DNA from: JACDBD01 sp050743385
Lineage (GTDB): Bacteria > Actinomycetota > Acidimicrobiia > IMCC26256 > JACDBD01
Assembly: GCA_050743385.1 (NCBI GenBank)
Contig: JBOGFJ010000235.1
Coordinates: 1 to 9,234 of the forward strand
Reading direction: 5' to 3'
DNA: 9,234 nt
Position numbers and translations under genes: made by a program. The notes below the pieces were generated by a model. The model had not been told where the DNA came from, made no database searches, and worked only from the letters and a program-made list of their open reading frames with translations. This document shows, piece after piece, positions 1 through 6,579 of the stretch (within the stretch, counting starts at the first letter, position 1; every line of letters begins with the position of its first letter).

Positions 1-183
1 CTGGGCCGACGAGAAGGTGTCGGTGTCGCGCGCGGCGCGAAAGACGTCGTCGAAGCGCGAGAGCACGTAGCAGCCCGCCGCGTCCGACCAGTGCACCGGG
101 TCCTCGTCACGCAGGCGCCGGTAGACGCGAGACGGATCACGCCACGTCGCGGCGTCGAAGGGAACGTACTGGAGCGTCGGCAT
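1..183 (-). CDS. Cytochrome P450, N-terminal part (cut by window edge)
   Basis: An open frame runs from ATG at 183 to the first base of the window: 61 codons without a stop. The translation has the look of a bacterial soluble class I P450 N-terminus: a short lead (MPTLQYVPFD), then DPSRVYRRLRDEDPVHW (residues about 16-32), then YVLSRFDDVFRAARD (39-53) and DTFSSA (55-60). The pattern 'dP...Y..LR.edPVhw....g.yvlsRfdDV..a.rD..tFSS' is typical of actinobacterial CYPs. These enzymes use a haem-thiolate centre, ferredoxin and reductase to hydroxylate or epoxidise small molecules in the cytoplasm. The haem-binding Cys loop and I-helix lie outside the window, so the CYP family and substrate cannot be assigned. 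The start is supported by a GAGGTGA ribosome site just upstream. It follows the epoxide hydrolase gene after 97 bp, which hold a perfect inverted repeat, so it may have its own regulated promoter. Confidence 0.85.
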   Translation of the reverse strand, partial: MPTLQYVPFDAATWRDPSRVYRRLRDEDPVHWSDAAGCYVLSRFDDVFRAARDTDTFSSAQ

Positions 184-185
184 GC

Positions 186-192
186 TCACCTC
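186..192 (-). promoter_or_regulatory. Ribosome binding site of the P450 gene
   Basis: On the minus strand GAGGTGA lies 2 nt before the ATG at 183 and matches seven bases of the anti-Shine-Dalgarno sequence (UCACCUC). It fixes the P450 start. Confidence 0.6.
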
Positions 193-224
193 GCGATCCG
201 CGGGGCAGTTTTCGTGATCGGAAG

Positions 225-239
225 TGACCGTATCGGTCA
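225..239. promoter_or_regulatory. Perfect inverted repeat upstream of P450, candidate TetR-type operator
   Basis: The sequence is TGACCG-TAT-CGGTCA: two perfect 6-bp arms around a 3-bp centre, 42-56 nt upstream of the P450 ATG. On the minus strand it contains TACGGT (227-232), which fits the relaxed actinobacterial -10 pattern TAnnnT, so a bound protein could block the promoter; no convincing -35 was found. The arms are identical to those of the repeat in front of the alcohol dehydrogenase gene (7715-7730), although the centre differs by one base pair. A TetR-family regulator is encoded at 4889-5509. Binding is inferred, not shown. Confidence 0.45.
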
Positions 240-266
240 TCTCAACACACGAAAAGCCGGGAGGGC

Positions 267-292
267 GTCAGCGCGGCAGGTCAGCGCGGGAG
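267..292. repeat. 13-bp tandem duplication over the epoxide hydrolase stop codon
   Basis: Two adjacent 13-mers, 267-279 and 280-292, differ at one position (GTCAGCGCGGCAG and GTCAGCGCGGGAG). The right copy holds the last codons and TGA stop of the epoxide hydrolase; the left copy lies just after the stop. It looks like a replication-slippage duplication. Confidence 0.6.
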
Positions 293-1093
293 GAAGTCGG
301 TGAGGAGCTGCGTCAGGCGCTCGGCCGCCTCGAGTGGGATCCAGTGCCCTACGCCGTCGAACCGCTCGTAGCGCCACTGCCCGCGCACCTGCTCCGCCGA
401 TCGCGTCATCTGCGCCTCGGTGAGCGCAGGGTCGTCGGAGCTCCAGATCCCCATCGTCGGCGCCTCGACGGGAGGCACCGTGATGCCCTCGCTGACGAGC
501 GCCTCGGGCGGGACGTTGGCGCGGTAGAGGTTCAGGCTCGTGGTGATGGCTCCGGGATCCGCGAGTCGCTTCATGACGTCGTCGGGATCGGGATGGCGGA
601 ACAACGCTCGGAAGTTGGCGAATTCGTTCGCCGACAGCCAGGTCTCGGCGACACCCTCGAACTGGAACAGCAGCATGTACCACGACTTCTCGCGCTGCTC
701 GAAACCGGTACCCACGAACGCGGTCGGGTGGCCGACCGAAAGGGCGACCAGATGATCGACCCGCTCCGGCGCGAAGGCGGCGATGGCCCAGGCGATCGCG
801 CTGCCCCAGTCGTGGCCGACGACGTGCGCCCGCTCCACGCCGAAGTGGTCGAGCACGCCGAGCACGTCGCCCACGAGGTACGGGATCGCGTAGGCGTCGA
901 CCTCGGACGGACGATCGGAGTCACCCAGGCCGCGCAGATCGGGCGCGATCGTGCGGAACCCGGCACTGACGAGGCCGGGCACCACGTCTCGCCAGAGCTC
1001 GTGGGTGTCGGGCCACCCGTGCACCAGCAGTACGGGAGGCCCCTCGCCCGCGACCTCGGCTTCGATCCCCGTGCCGTTGACGTCGATGCGCAC
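281..1093 (-). CDS. Alpha/beta-hydrolase, epoxide hydrolase type
   Basis: This 270-aa cytoplasmic alpha/beta-hydrolase matches the soluble epoxide hydrolase pattern. The oxyanion motif is HGWPD (25-29, the HGxP form). The nucleophile elbow is GHDWGS (93-98), with Asp95 as nucleophile. The cap carries Tyr139 in WYMLLFQFEG and Tyr190 in LNLYRA, which fit the two ring-opening tyrosines. Asp221 (WSSDDPAL) and His250 (VGHW) complete the triad. Such enzymes open an epoxide to a diol through an alkyl-enzyme ester. Haloalkane dehalogenases and fluoroacetate dehalogenases share the Asp nucleophile and HDWG elbow, but the HGxP proline plus both cap tyrosines favour an epoxide hydrolase. The start is GTG at 1093, six bases after the stop of the FAD monooxygenase gene, with no clear Shine-Dalgarno, so it is probably translated from the same transcript. 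The monooxygenase next door could supply its epoxide. Confidence 0.85.
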   Translation of the reverse strand: MRIDVNGTGIEAEVAGEGPPVLLVHGWPDTHELWRDVVPGLVSAGFRTIAPDLRGLGDSDRPSEVDAYAIPYLVGDVLGVLDHFGVERAHVVGHDWGSAIAWAIAAFAPERVDHLVALSVGHPTAFVGTGFEQREKSWYMLLFQFEGVAETWLSANEFANFRALFRHPDPDDVMKRLADPGAITTSLNLYRANVPPEALVSEGITVPPVEAPTMGIWSSDDPALTEAQMTRSAEQVRGQWRYERFDGVGHWIPLEAAERLTQLLTDFLPR

Positions 1094-1099
1094 GACGGA

Positions 1100-2518
1100 T
1101 CAGGCGGCGACGACCGAGAGGAGCTCGGCGCGGTCCGGACCGGGCAGCAGGGCCGGCTCCGACCCGTCGCCTCCCACCTCGAGCACGCGCTCCATCACCC
1201 CCGGAACAGCCATTGCCTCCTCGGCCGACGCGAACACGGAGAGGACGTCGAGGAAGCTCCGCAACAGGTCGGGATCGGCGAGCGCGGCAGTCGAGAACGC
1301 CCGGGTGATCGCCCACGTCGGGTCGTCGGTCTCGTAGACCGCGCCGGAGCCGTCGGCGTGCAGCTCGGCGAGGCGGTGCCGGTCGTACGCGAGCGTCGAG
1401 CGGTACAACGGGCCGACGACGGTCTCGGTGATCTCGTCCCAGCGGAGGGCGACCTTGTATGCCTCCGTGGGCGGCACCTCGCGGAGGAGGTCACGCAGGC
1501 ACTGCGCGTGCAAGAGCCCGATCGACAAGCCCCGCCCGAGCGACGGGTTGGTGCACGCCCAGGCATCGCCGACCGCGACGACCCCGGTGGCGACCGGCTC
1601 GCCGTCGACGACGAAGCGCCGGCTGCGGTCCTCGATCTTCGCCATGACGTCGACGCCGCTGATCGGCTCGCCGGCCTGCCAGTTCGCAGCCAGCGGATAG
1701 CGGTCGAGGGCGGCCGACCACTGTTCGGGGTGGCGAAGGCCGGCGAGCTGCCGGTCGGAAGCGGCGGTGACGAACGCCACGCTCCACGTGCCGTTGTCGG
1801 CCGGCAGCGTGAGGACCGAGAGAGAGTCGTAGGGCTGGAGCGCCATCGCCTGGAGTGCTGGAAGCTCCCCGTCGGCGGAGCGGAAGTGGCGGCCGTAGTA
1901 GAGGAAGCCGGAGTCTTCGAGCTCTTCGATCGGCGGGCGGGCGCCGATCGCCGACAGCCACTTGGGAAGAGGCGAGCGGCGGCCCCCACCGTCGACGACG
2001 AGGTCGGCGCGCAGCTCGTCGCCCTCGTCGGTCTGGACGCCGGCGACATGGGGGGCATCCGTCGCCGCGGGGTCTCCGGTGAGCAGCCCGGTGACGGCGA
2101 CGCCGCGGCGAACGGTCAGCCCGGAGGTCTCGGCCGCGGCCGCCGCCACCGCCGCCTCGAGGACCGGGCGGCGACCGGTGAGCATGTCGAAGCGCTCGTC
2201 GCCCTCCCGCCGTCCACCGGTGAGGTCGGGTGGCAACTCGTCGGTCAGCCGGAAGCGCAGACCCCCACGGTCCTCGACCGCGCGCGCGACCTCGGGAAGC
2301 TCCGCTTCGATCAGCGCCCGCCACCGCGCCAGTGCGACGTGCGGCATCCGGAACTGGTTCACGCCCTGGCGGGTCCAGTCGCCCCAGGCGTCATCGGCGC
2401 TCTCGGGAGGAGGAGCGGGGTCGCGTTCGAGCACGGTGACGTCGTGGCCGTCACGCGCCAACAGCATCGCGGTGGACAACCCGCCCATTCCCGCCCCGAC
2501 GACGATCACGCTGGCCAT
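1100..2518 (-). CDS. FAD-dependent monooxygenase/oxidoreductase (group A-like)
   Basis: The 472-aa protein begins with a dinucleotide-binding fold: VVGAGMGG (6-13) with GxGxxG and Glu31 at the end of the second strand (VTVLERD) to bind the FAD ribose. A middle VVDGGGRRS (about 174-182) resembles the DG motif of the p-hydroxybenzoate hydroxylase group, and GDAWACTNPSLGRG (317-330) is the GD motif binding the FAD phosphate and ribose. All three FAD fingerprints are therefore intact. An RRPVLEAAV segment (about 116-124) also fits the family. Such proteins hydroxylate or epoxidise substrates using NAD(P)H and O2; a dehydrogenase role cannot be excluded. The ATG at 2518 is preferred over one 10 codons upstream because GAAGGGGG lies 7 nt before it and the fold starts at once after it. 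It is the first gene of a leftward unit with the epoxide hydrolase, so an epoxide product is a reasonable guess. No signal peptide or membrane segment is seen. Confidence 0.85.
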   Translation of the reverse strand: MASVIVVGAGMGGLSTAMLLARDGHDVTVLERDPAPPPESADDAWGDWTRQGVNQFRMPHVALARWRALIEAELPEVARAVEDRGGLRFRLTDELPPDLTGGRREGDERFDMLTGRRPVLEAAVAAAAAETSGLTVRRGVAVTGLLTGDPAATDAPHVAGVQTDEGDELRADLVVDGGGRRSPLPKWLSAIGARPPIEELEDSGFLYYGRHFRSADGELPALQAMALQPYDSLSVLTLPADNGTWSVAFVTAASDRQLAGLRHPEQWSAALDRYPLAANWQAGEPISGVDVMAKIEDRSRRFVVDGEPVATGVVAVGDAWACTNPSLGRGLSIGLLHAQCLRDLLREVPPTEAYKVALRWDEITETVVGPLYRSTLAYDRHRLAELHADGSGAVYETDDPTWAITRAFSTAALADPDLLRSFLDVLSVFASAEEAMAVPGVMERVLEVGGDGSEPALLPGPDRAELLSVVAA

Positions 2519-2525
2519 GCCGCTG

Positions 2526-2533
2526 CCCCCTTC
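2526..2533 (-). promoter_or_regulatory. Ribosome binding site of the FAD monooxygenase gene
   Basis: GAAGGGGG on the minus strand, 7 nt before the ATG at 2518. It decides between this start and the upstream ATG at 2548. Confidence 0.45.
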
Positions 2534-2568
2534 GCCGTGCCCTTGCACGGCGGTCGACTTGGCCCCGC

Positions 2569-2574
2569 ATCGTA
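2569..2574 (-). promoter_or_regulatory. Possible -10 box of the FAD monooxygenase unit
   Basis: Within the 126-bp divergent gap 2519-2644, the minus strand holds TACGAT, matching TAnnnT, about 50 nt upstream of the start at 2518. No good -35 is visible, and no inverted repeat like those at 225 and 7715 occurs in this gap. This is weak evidence only. Confidence 0.2.
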
Positions 2575-2632
2575 GGGGTCCCGCCCGGGAGAAGGAGATC
2601 GTGCGTCAGACTCGCGGGACATCGCCGAGCTC

Positions 2633-2638
2633 GGGAGG
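2633..2638 (+). promoter_or_regulatory. Ribosome binding site of the ACT-domain gene
   Basis: GGGAGG lies 6 nt before the ATG at 2645, standard spacing. It supports this start. Confidence 0.6.
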
Positions 2639-2644
2639 CTGCCC

Positions 2645-3019
2645 ATGGCGGCTGATCTCACCATCTATCTGGACGACCGACCCGGGGAGCTGGGTCGCTT
2701 GGGCGACGTGCTCGGTGGCGCCGGGGTGAACATCGAGGGCTTCTGCGCGCTGACCGGTGTCGGGGGACAGGCCGAGACCCACGTGCTGGTCGACGACCCG
2801 ACTCCCGCGTTCACCGCCCTGGCGGCAGCGGGGATCGAGGTCGCGTCGGAGGCGGAGGTCGCGGTCGTCGCAGTCGACGATCGTCCAGGGGCGTTGGGTG
2901 AGATCAGTCGCAAGCTCGGCGACGCGGGCGCGAACATCACCGTGGCCTACATGGCGACCAGCACCCGACTGGTCTTTGCCGCCGACGACCTGGCCGCGGC
3001 CAGAGCCGCGCTCGACTAG
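2645..3019 (+). CDS. Tandem ACT-domain protein (stand-alone ligand sensor)
   Basis: The 124-aa protein is two ACT domains with nothing else. Domain 1 (about 4-66) has the opening strand LTIYLDDRPGELGRL; domain 2 (about 71-124) has VAVVAVDDRPGALGEI. The repeated D-R-P-G-x-L turn (Asp11/Gly14 and Asp79/Gly82) is the site where ACT domains usually bind amino acids or other small ligands at a dimer interface, and 'GVNI' (27-30) and 'GANI' (95-98) follow at the matching place in each copy. No catalytic domain, DNA-binding domain or signal peptide is present. It is the only plus-strand gene here: divergent from the FAD monooxygenase and convergent with the GH15 gene. Stand-alone ACT proteins are usually regulatory, but the ligand and partner cannot be told; glycine cleavage system-type regulators or free regulatory subunits are alternatives. 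Its start is backed by GGGAGG. Confidence 0.85.
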   Translation: MAADLTIYLDDRPGELGRLGDVLGGAGVNIEGFCALTGVGGQAETHVLVDDPTPAFTALAAAGIEVASEAEVAVVAVDDRPGALGEISRKLGDAGANITVAYMATSTRLVFAADDLAAARAALD

Positions 3020-3026
3020 CTCTCTT

Positions 3027-3042
3027 GGTCGCGCTCGCGACC
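3027..3042. terminator. Hairpin between convergent ACT and GH15 genes
   Basis: GGTCGCG-CT-CGCGACC is a perfect inverted repeat that fills most of the 23-bp gap between the TAG of the ACT gene (3017-3019) and the TGA of the GH15 gene (3043-3045). It can fold as a 6-bp stem with a 4-nt loop on either strand. There is no run of T after it, so if it ends transcription it is not of the classic type. It could serve both directions. Confidence 0.4.
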
Positions 3043-4881
3043 TCAGCTCGCGGCTCGGGCTTCTCCGATCGCGGTGGCGGCGGCGATGAGGCCGACGTGG
3101 CTGAACGCCTGTGGGTAGTTCCCGAGCATCTCCCCGGTGTCGGCGTCGATCTCCTCGGCGAGAAGGCCGAGATCGCTGGCGCAGCTGAGCACCATCTCGA
3201 AGCGCTCCTCGGCCCGCTCGACCTGGCCGCTGCGAGCCAAGGCGGACACGAGCCAGAGCGTGCAGAACACGAAGGTCCCCTCGCCGCCGGCCAGTCCGTC
3301 GGCCGCCCGGTAGCGGAAGACGTGCCCGTTGCGGGTGAGATCGCGGTCGATCGCCTCGATCGTCGCCACCACTCGAGGATCGTCGAACGGGAGGAAGTGT
3401 CGGAGGCCCACCTGGAGCGCCGTCGCGTCGAGGACCGTGGACCCGAACGCCTGCGTGAACGCGCCCGTGGTCGGGTCGACACCGTCGGTCTCGATGCGCG
3501 CCCGCATGGCGTCGCTCGCCTGCCGCCAGTGCGCCAGCAGCTCGTGCCGGTCGGGCTTGTACTTCTCCGTGAGCCGGATCGCGGCCTCTACGCCCAGCCA
3601 CGACATCAGCTTCGAGAACAGGAAGTGCTGGCGCCCGCCGCGCACCTCCCAGATGCCTTCGTCGGGCTCGTCGAAGCGGGCGATCATCGTCTCGACGAGC
3701 TCGCGGGCGAACGCGGTCAGGTGGTCGTCGAGGCGTCGGACGGCACCGGGCTGGGTGCTGGCGCCGAGCACCTCGGCCACGAACCACGCCGACGCGATCA
3801 GCTCTCCGAACGTGTCGATCTGGAGCTGGTCCCAAGCGCCGTTGCCGACGCGCACCGGCTGCGACCCGCGGTAACCCGTGAGGTGGGTCAGGACCGATTC
3901 GTTGAGGAGCCGCTCGCCGCCGATGCCGTACATGATCTGGATCTCGTCGGCGCGGCCCGCCGTGGTGCGCAGGAGCCATTGGCCGAAGGCGCGCGCCTCG
4001 TCGAAGTGACCGAGCTGGGCCAGGCCGACCAGCAGCGCGGCGGAGTCGCGGACCCAGCAGTACCGGTAGTCCCAGTTGCGCTCGCCGCCGATCTCCTCGG
4101 GGAGCGAGGTGGTGGCGGCGGCGATGACCGCCCCGGTCTCGGCGGCGGTGAGTCCCTTGAGCACGAGCGCGCTGCGTCGCACCGCGTCGGCGTACGGGCC
4201 GTCGTAGACGGTTTCGTTGCTCCACTCCCGCCAGTACCCGATCGTGCCGTCGACCGCGGCGCGCAGCTCGTCGCGGCCGAGCCGTTCGACCTCGAGCCGG
4301 TGGGGGGCATCGGACATCAACGCCACGACCAACGTCTCACCCGCGCGCACGGTGCCGGTGGCATCGGCGCCCCCGTGGTCGTCGCATTCGAGCGGCGCGA
4401 TCTCGCTCTGAAGCAGGAGCGCGTGGGCGCTGCCCGACGCCCGAACCAGGTCGCCGGCGACCAGCTCGACGAACGGGGTGGTCAGCCCGTACTCGAAGCG
4501 GGGCCGGAACTGGAGGCGCACGTCGACGCTGCCTTCGACGCCGTGCACGACCCGTACCAGGAGATCGTCGGGGAGCCCACTCTTGACGGTGCCGACGGGG
4601 AGGCAATCGGTCACCGTGACCGCGCCGGTGTCGGTCTCGAAGCGGGTCTCGAGCACGTTGGTGTCGGGAAGGTAGCGGTGGCTGGTTCGCGCGGGCTTCT
4701 CGGGGCCGATGCGGAACCAGCCGCCGATCTCGCGGTCGAGGATGCGCGCGAACGCCGGGGCCGTGTCGAAGCGGCCGAAGCACGCCCACTCCACCGACGC
4801 GTCGCGCCCGATGAGTGCGAGCGAGCGGCAGTCGCTGATGAACGCGTAGTCGCCGATGGCAGGGAACGTGTCGCCGGTCAT
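3043..4881 (-). CDS. Glycoside hydrolase family 15 protein (glucoamylase/trehalase-like)
   Basis: The 612-aa protein has the two-part architecture of bacterial GH15 enzymes. An N-terminal beta-rich domain (about 1-200) begins IGDYAFISDCRSLALIGRDASVEW. A C-terminal (alpha/alpha)6 barrel has GERNWDYRYCWVRDSA (266-281, substrate-site W, R and D), GNGAWDQLQIDTFGE (346-360), DEGIWEVRGGRQHF (408-421; Glu412 in the usual place of the general acid) and LLAEEID (573-579; Glu576 or 577 as general base). Length and motifs appear complete. Family members hydrolyse alpha-glucosidic bonds with inversion; in actinomycetes this subgroup includes GH15 trehalases as well as glucoamylase-like proteins, and sequence alone does not settle the substrate. 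No signal peptide is seen, so it is probably cytoplasmic. The ATG at 4881 lies 7 bp after the TetR stop with no clear Shine-Dalgarno, indicating cotranscription. In-frame extension to 5124 overlaps TetR and is low-complexity, so it was not used. Confidence 0.9.
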   Translation of the reverse strand: MTGDTFPAIGDYAFISDCRSLALIGRDASVEWACFGRFDTAPAFARILDREIGGWFRIGPEKPARTSHRYLPDTNVLETRFETDTGAVTVTDCLPVGTVKSGLPDDLLVRVVHGVEGSVDVRLQFRPRFEYGLTTPFVELVAGDLVRASGSAHALLLQSEIAPLECDDHGGADATGTVRAGETLVVALMSDAPHRLEVERLGRDELRAAVDGTIGYWREWSNETVYDGPYADAVRRSALVLKGLTAAETGAVIAAATTSLPEEIGGERNWDYRYCWVRDSAALLVGLAQLGHFDEARAFGQWLLRTTAGRADEIQIMYGIGGERLLNESVLTHLTGYRGSQPVRVGNGAWDQLQIDTFGELIASAWFVAEVLGASTQPGAVRRLDDHLTAFARELVETMIARFDEPDEGIWEVRGGRQHFLFSKLMSWLGVEAAIRLTEKYKPDRHELLAHWRQASDAMRARIETDGVDPTTGAFTQAFGSTVLDATALQVGLRHFLPFDDPRVVATIEAIDRDLTRNGHVFRYRAADGLAGGEGTFVFCTLWLVSALARSGQVERAEERFEMVLSCASDLGLLAEEIDADTGEMLGNYPQAFSHVGLIAAATAIGEARAAS

Positions 4882-4888
4882 GCGCGGG

Positions 4889-5509
4889 CTAGTTGTCGCC
4901 CGTGAGCGCGCTCGACGCGGGCGTGGGCTCGTCGGCACGCACGCCCCGCAGGCCGAACCACGCGAGCTCCGACACCCACCGGGCGAGCTGGGCGGCGTCT
5001 TGTGACGCGTCGGGATCGCTGAGCGCGTGCCGGCTCGTCGCCTCCGCGACGCCGACGAGCGCGTGGGCGAGCACGCGCCGGTGCTCCGCCGACGTCTCGA
5101 TCTGGATGAGCTCGCTGATCGCATCGGCCGCGCGGTGCAGCACGCGGTCGACGATCTCGGCGAACTCGGGATCGTTCCGCACCGACGCGCCGAAGAGGAG
5201 GCGGAAGGCGGCGCGGTTGCCGGTCACGAAGCGGTAGTAGGCCTCGAAGCCCGACTCGACGCGTTCACGGCCGGTCTCGACCGCGCTGGTCGCGACTTCG
5301 AGTCCGTCGAGCAGCTGCCGGCCCACGTCTTCGAGCAGCTCGACGAACAGCGCCCGCTTCGACGGGAAGTGCTGGTAGAGCACGGGCTTGGTGACGCCGG
5401 CGGCATTGGCGATGTCGTCCATCGCGGTGGCGTGGAAGCCACGGGCCGCGAACACCGGGCAGGCGACGTCGAGGAGCTGGCGTCGCCGCTGCTCTGCGGG
5501 AAGCCTCAT
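4889..5509 (-). CDS. TetR/AcrR-family transcriptional regulator
   Basis: The 206-aa protein carries a TetR DNA-binding domain at residues about 7-60. It has RRRQLLDVACPVFAARGFHA, then the helix-turn-helix TAMDDIANAAGVTKPVLYQHF (about 28-48), then PSKRALFVELLE. The C-terminal part is helical, as in the ligand-binding dimer domain, and its sequence gives no hint of the effector. The start ATG overlaps the TGA stop of the aldo/keto reductase gene as ATGA (5509-5506), so translation is probably coupled. The GH15 gene follows after 7 bp. TetR proteins usually repress their own unit and neighbours by binding a short inverted repeat. Two repeats with the same arms (TGACCG/CGGTCA) lie ahead of the ADH gene at the head of this unit and ahead of the P450 gene. 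It is a natural candidate to bind them, but this is inference; another TetR protein elsewhere could be the real binder. Confidence 0.9.
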   Translation of the reverse strand: MRLPAEQRRRQLLDVACPVFAARGFHATAMDDIANAAGVTKPVLYQHFPSKRALFVELLEDVGRQLLDGLEVATSAVETGRERVESGFEAYYRFVTGNRAAFRLLFGASVRNDPEFAEIVDRVLHRAADAISELIQIETSAEHRRVLAHALVGVAEATSRHALSDPDASQDAAQLARWVSELAWFGLRGVRADEPTPASSALTGDN

Positions 5510-6519
5510 GGAGAACTGGATGACTTCAGCGGCATCTCGTAACGGTCGGTGACGCCGAAGTTGCGTGACCAGAGGTCGTCGACCTCGGCCCTCTCGTCCG
5601 CAGTCAACGGCAGCTCCGATGCGTCCGCGTACTCGCGCACTTCCTCCGCGGTGACGCAGGTCGGGAGCACGGTGGTGAACCCGTCGATTGCGAGGATTCC
5701 GGCGACAGCCGCCTGACCGATCGTGCGGCCGCTCACCTCGCCGTGCAGGAACGCGAGCGTGTCGGCCTTGTCGAACAGGTCGAGCATGTTGTCGGCGTTG
5801 CGGTGGGCGCGATGGTCGTCGCCCTCGAACTTGGTGTCGCGGGTCACCTTGCCCGACAGCACGTCGGACGCGTGGGGCACTCGCGCGATCAGCCCGACCC
5901 GGCCCTCGCGCACCGCGGGCTCGGCCGCGAACGTGCGGCCCGGCTCCTGCTCGAGCAGGTTGAACACGGTCTGGAGCGAGACCATCGACCGCTCGCGAAG
6001 GGCGTGGAGGCCCTCGTCGACCCAGCCGATGGCGGGGCCGAGCGCGACCCCGATCTCGCGCACCTTGCCCTCGGCCCGGAAGCGCTCGAGCTCGTCCCAC
6101 AGGTCGTCGGCGAGCACGGGCTCCATCCGCACGTTGTGGAGCTGGTAGAGGTCGACATGGTCACGGCCGAGGCGCCGCAGGGACGCCTCGAGCTGGGCGC
6201 GTACAGCGTCGGGCCGCCAGTCCTGCGGTCGCTCGGAATGGCCCGGTGCGATGCGGGGGGCGTCGATGTCGTAGCCGCACTTGGTGGTGACCACGACGTC
6301 GTCGCGGGCACCGAGGATCTCGGCGAGGATCGTCTCGCCGAAGCCGTCGGCCCCGTAGACGGGGGCGGTGTCGAAGAAGGTGATGCCGGCGTCGAGGGCG
6401 GCGTGCACGAGGCCCGCCTTGTCGTCGACCCGTCCCCACCAGTCGGTGGCGATCGTCCAGGCGCCGAACCCGACCTCGGAGACCTCGATCTCACTGCTGC
6501 CGAGCTGCCGGTATCGCAT
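5506..6519 (-). CDS. Aldo/keto reductase
   Basis: The 337-aa protein is a full-length aldo/keto reductase with a (beta/alpha)8 barrel. It opens MRYRQLGSSEIEVSEVGFGAW, the usual AKR beginning. The catalytic tetrad is complete: Asp50 and Tyr55 in FFDTAPVYG, Lys80 in VVTTKCG and His128 in DLYQLHN. Family members reduce aldehydes or ketones with NADPH, or run the reverse, in the cytoplasm; the substrate is unknown. The first possible start is TTG at 6522, directly followed by ATG at 6519; the ATG is chosen as the better codon, though no strong ribosome site is seen for either. It lies 60 bp after the alcohol dehydrogenase gene and overlaps the TetR gene by four bases. Together with ADH it suggests interconversion of alcohols and carbonyls. 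It could also act on a different aldehyde. Confidence 0.9.
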   Translation of the reverse strand: MRYRQLGSSEIEVSEVGFGAWTIATDWWGRVDDKAGLVHAALDAGITFFDTAPVYGADGFGETILAEILGARDDVVVTTKCGYDIDAPRIAPGHSERPQDWRPDAVRAQLEASLRRLGRDHVDLYQLHNVRMEPVLADDLWDELERFRAEGKVREIGVALGPAIGWVDEGLHALRERSMVSLQTVFNLLEQEPGRTFAAEPAVREGRVGLIARVPHASDVLSGKVTRDTKFEGDDHRAHRNADNMLDLFDKADTLAFLHGEVSGRTIGQAAVAGILAIDGFTTVLPTCVTAEEVREYADASELPLTADERAEVDDLWSRNFGVTDRYEMPLKSSSSP

Positions 6520-6537
6520 CAACTCAGAATACGGCCG

Positions 6538-6559
6538 GCGAAGCGACTGAGCGAAGCGA
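6538..6559. repeat. Direct repeat of GCGAAGCGA between ADH and AKR genes
   Basis: In the 60-bp gap 6520-6579, GCGAAGCGA occurs at 6538-6546 and again at 6551-6559, followed by a related GAGCGACG. It does not form a good hairpin. Such GCGAAGCGAGC-like runs are common in gaps of GC-rich genomes, so it may be a dispersed intergenic repeat unit rather than a control site. Confidence 0.35.
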
Positions 6560-6579
6560 GCGACGACCGGAGAGGCGGC

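Noticed and set aside
281..1093. Haloalkane dehalogenase as the call for the alpha/beta-hydrolase
   Set aside because: The Asp nucleophile fits both, but HGxP and the two cap tyrosines in family-like contexts favour an epoxide hydrolase.
2519..2548. Ten-residue N-terminal extension of the FAD monooxygenase
   Set aside because: The extension (MQGHGEGGSG) is low-complexity and covers the ribosome site GAAGGGGG of the internal ATG, which directly precedes the FAD-binding fold.
224..2575. 783-codon open frame on the plus strand
   Set aside because: It lies antisense to the epoxide hydrolase and FAD monooxygenase genes, whose catalytic motifs are complete. The translation is rich in Arg, Gly, Asp and Val with no recognisable domain: a GC-rich antisense shadow.
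2606..4225. 539-codon minus-strand frame overlapping GH15 and the ACT gene
   Set aside because: Arg-rich, domain-free translation in another frame of the GH15 gene that also runs antisense through the ACT gene.
4608..4622. Perfect inverted repeat CGGTCAC-C-GTGACCG as a third operator
   Set aside because: It is inside the GH15 coding region, is explained by codons for Val-Thr-Val-Thr, and its arms are in the opposite order to the two candidate operators.
3025..4905. 626-codon open frame on the plus strand
   Set aside because: Antisense over the whole GH15 gene, with low-complexity Arg/Glu/Val/Gly content and no domain. GH15 motifs on the other strand are intact.
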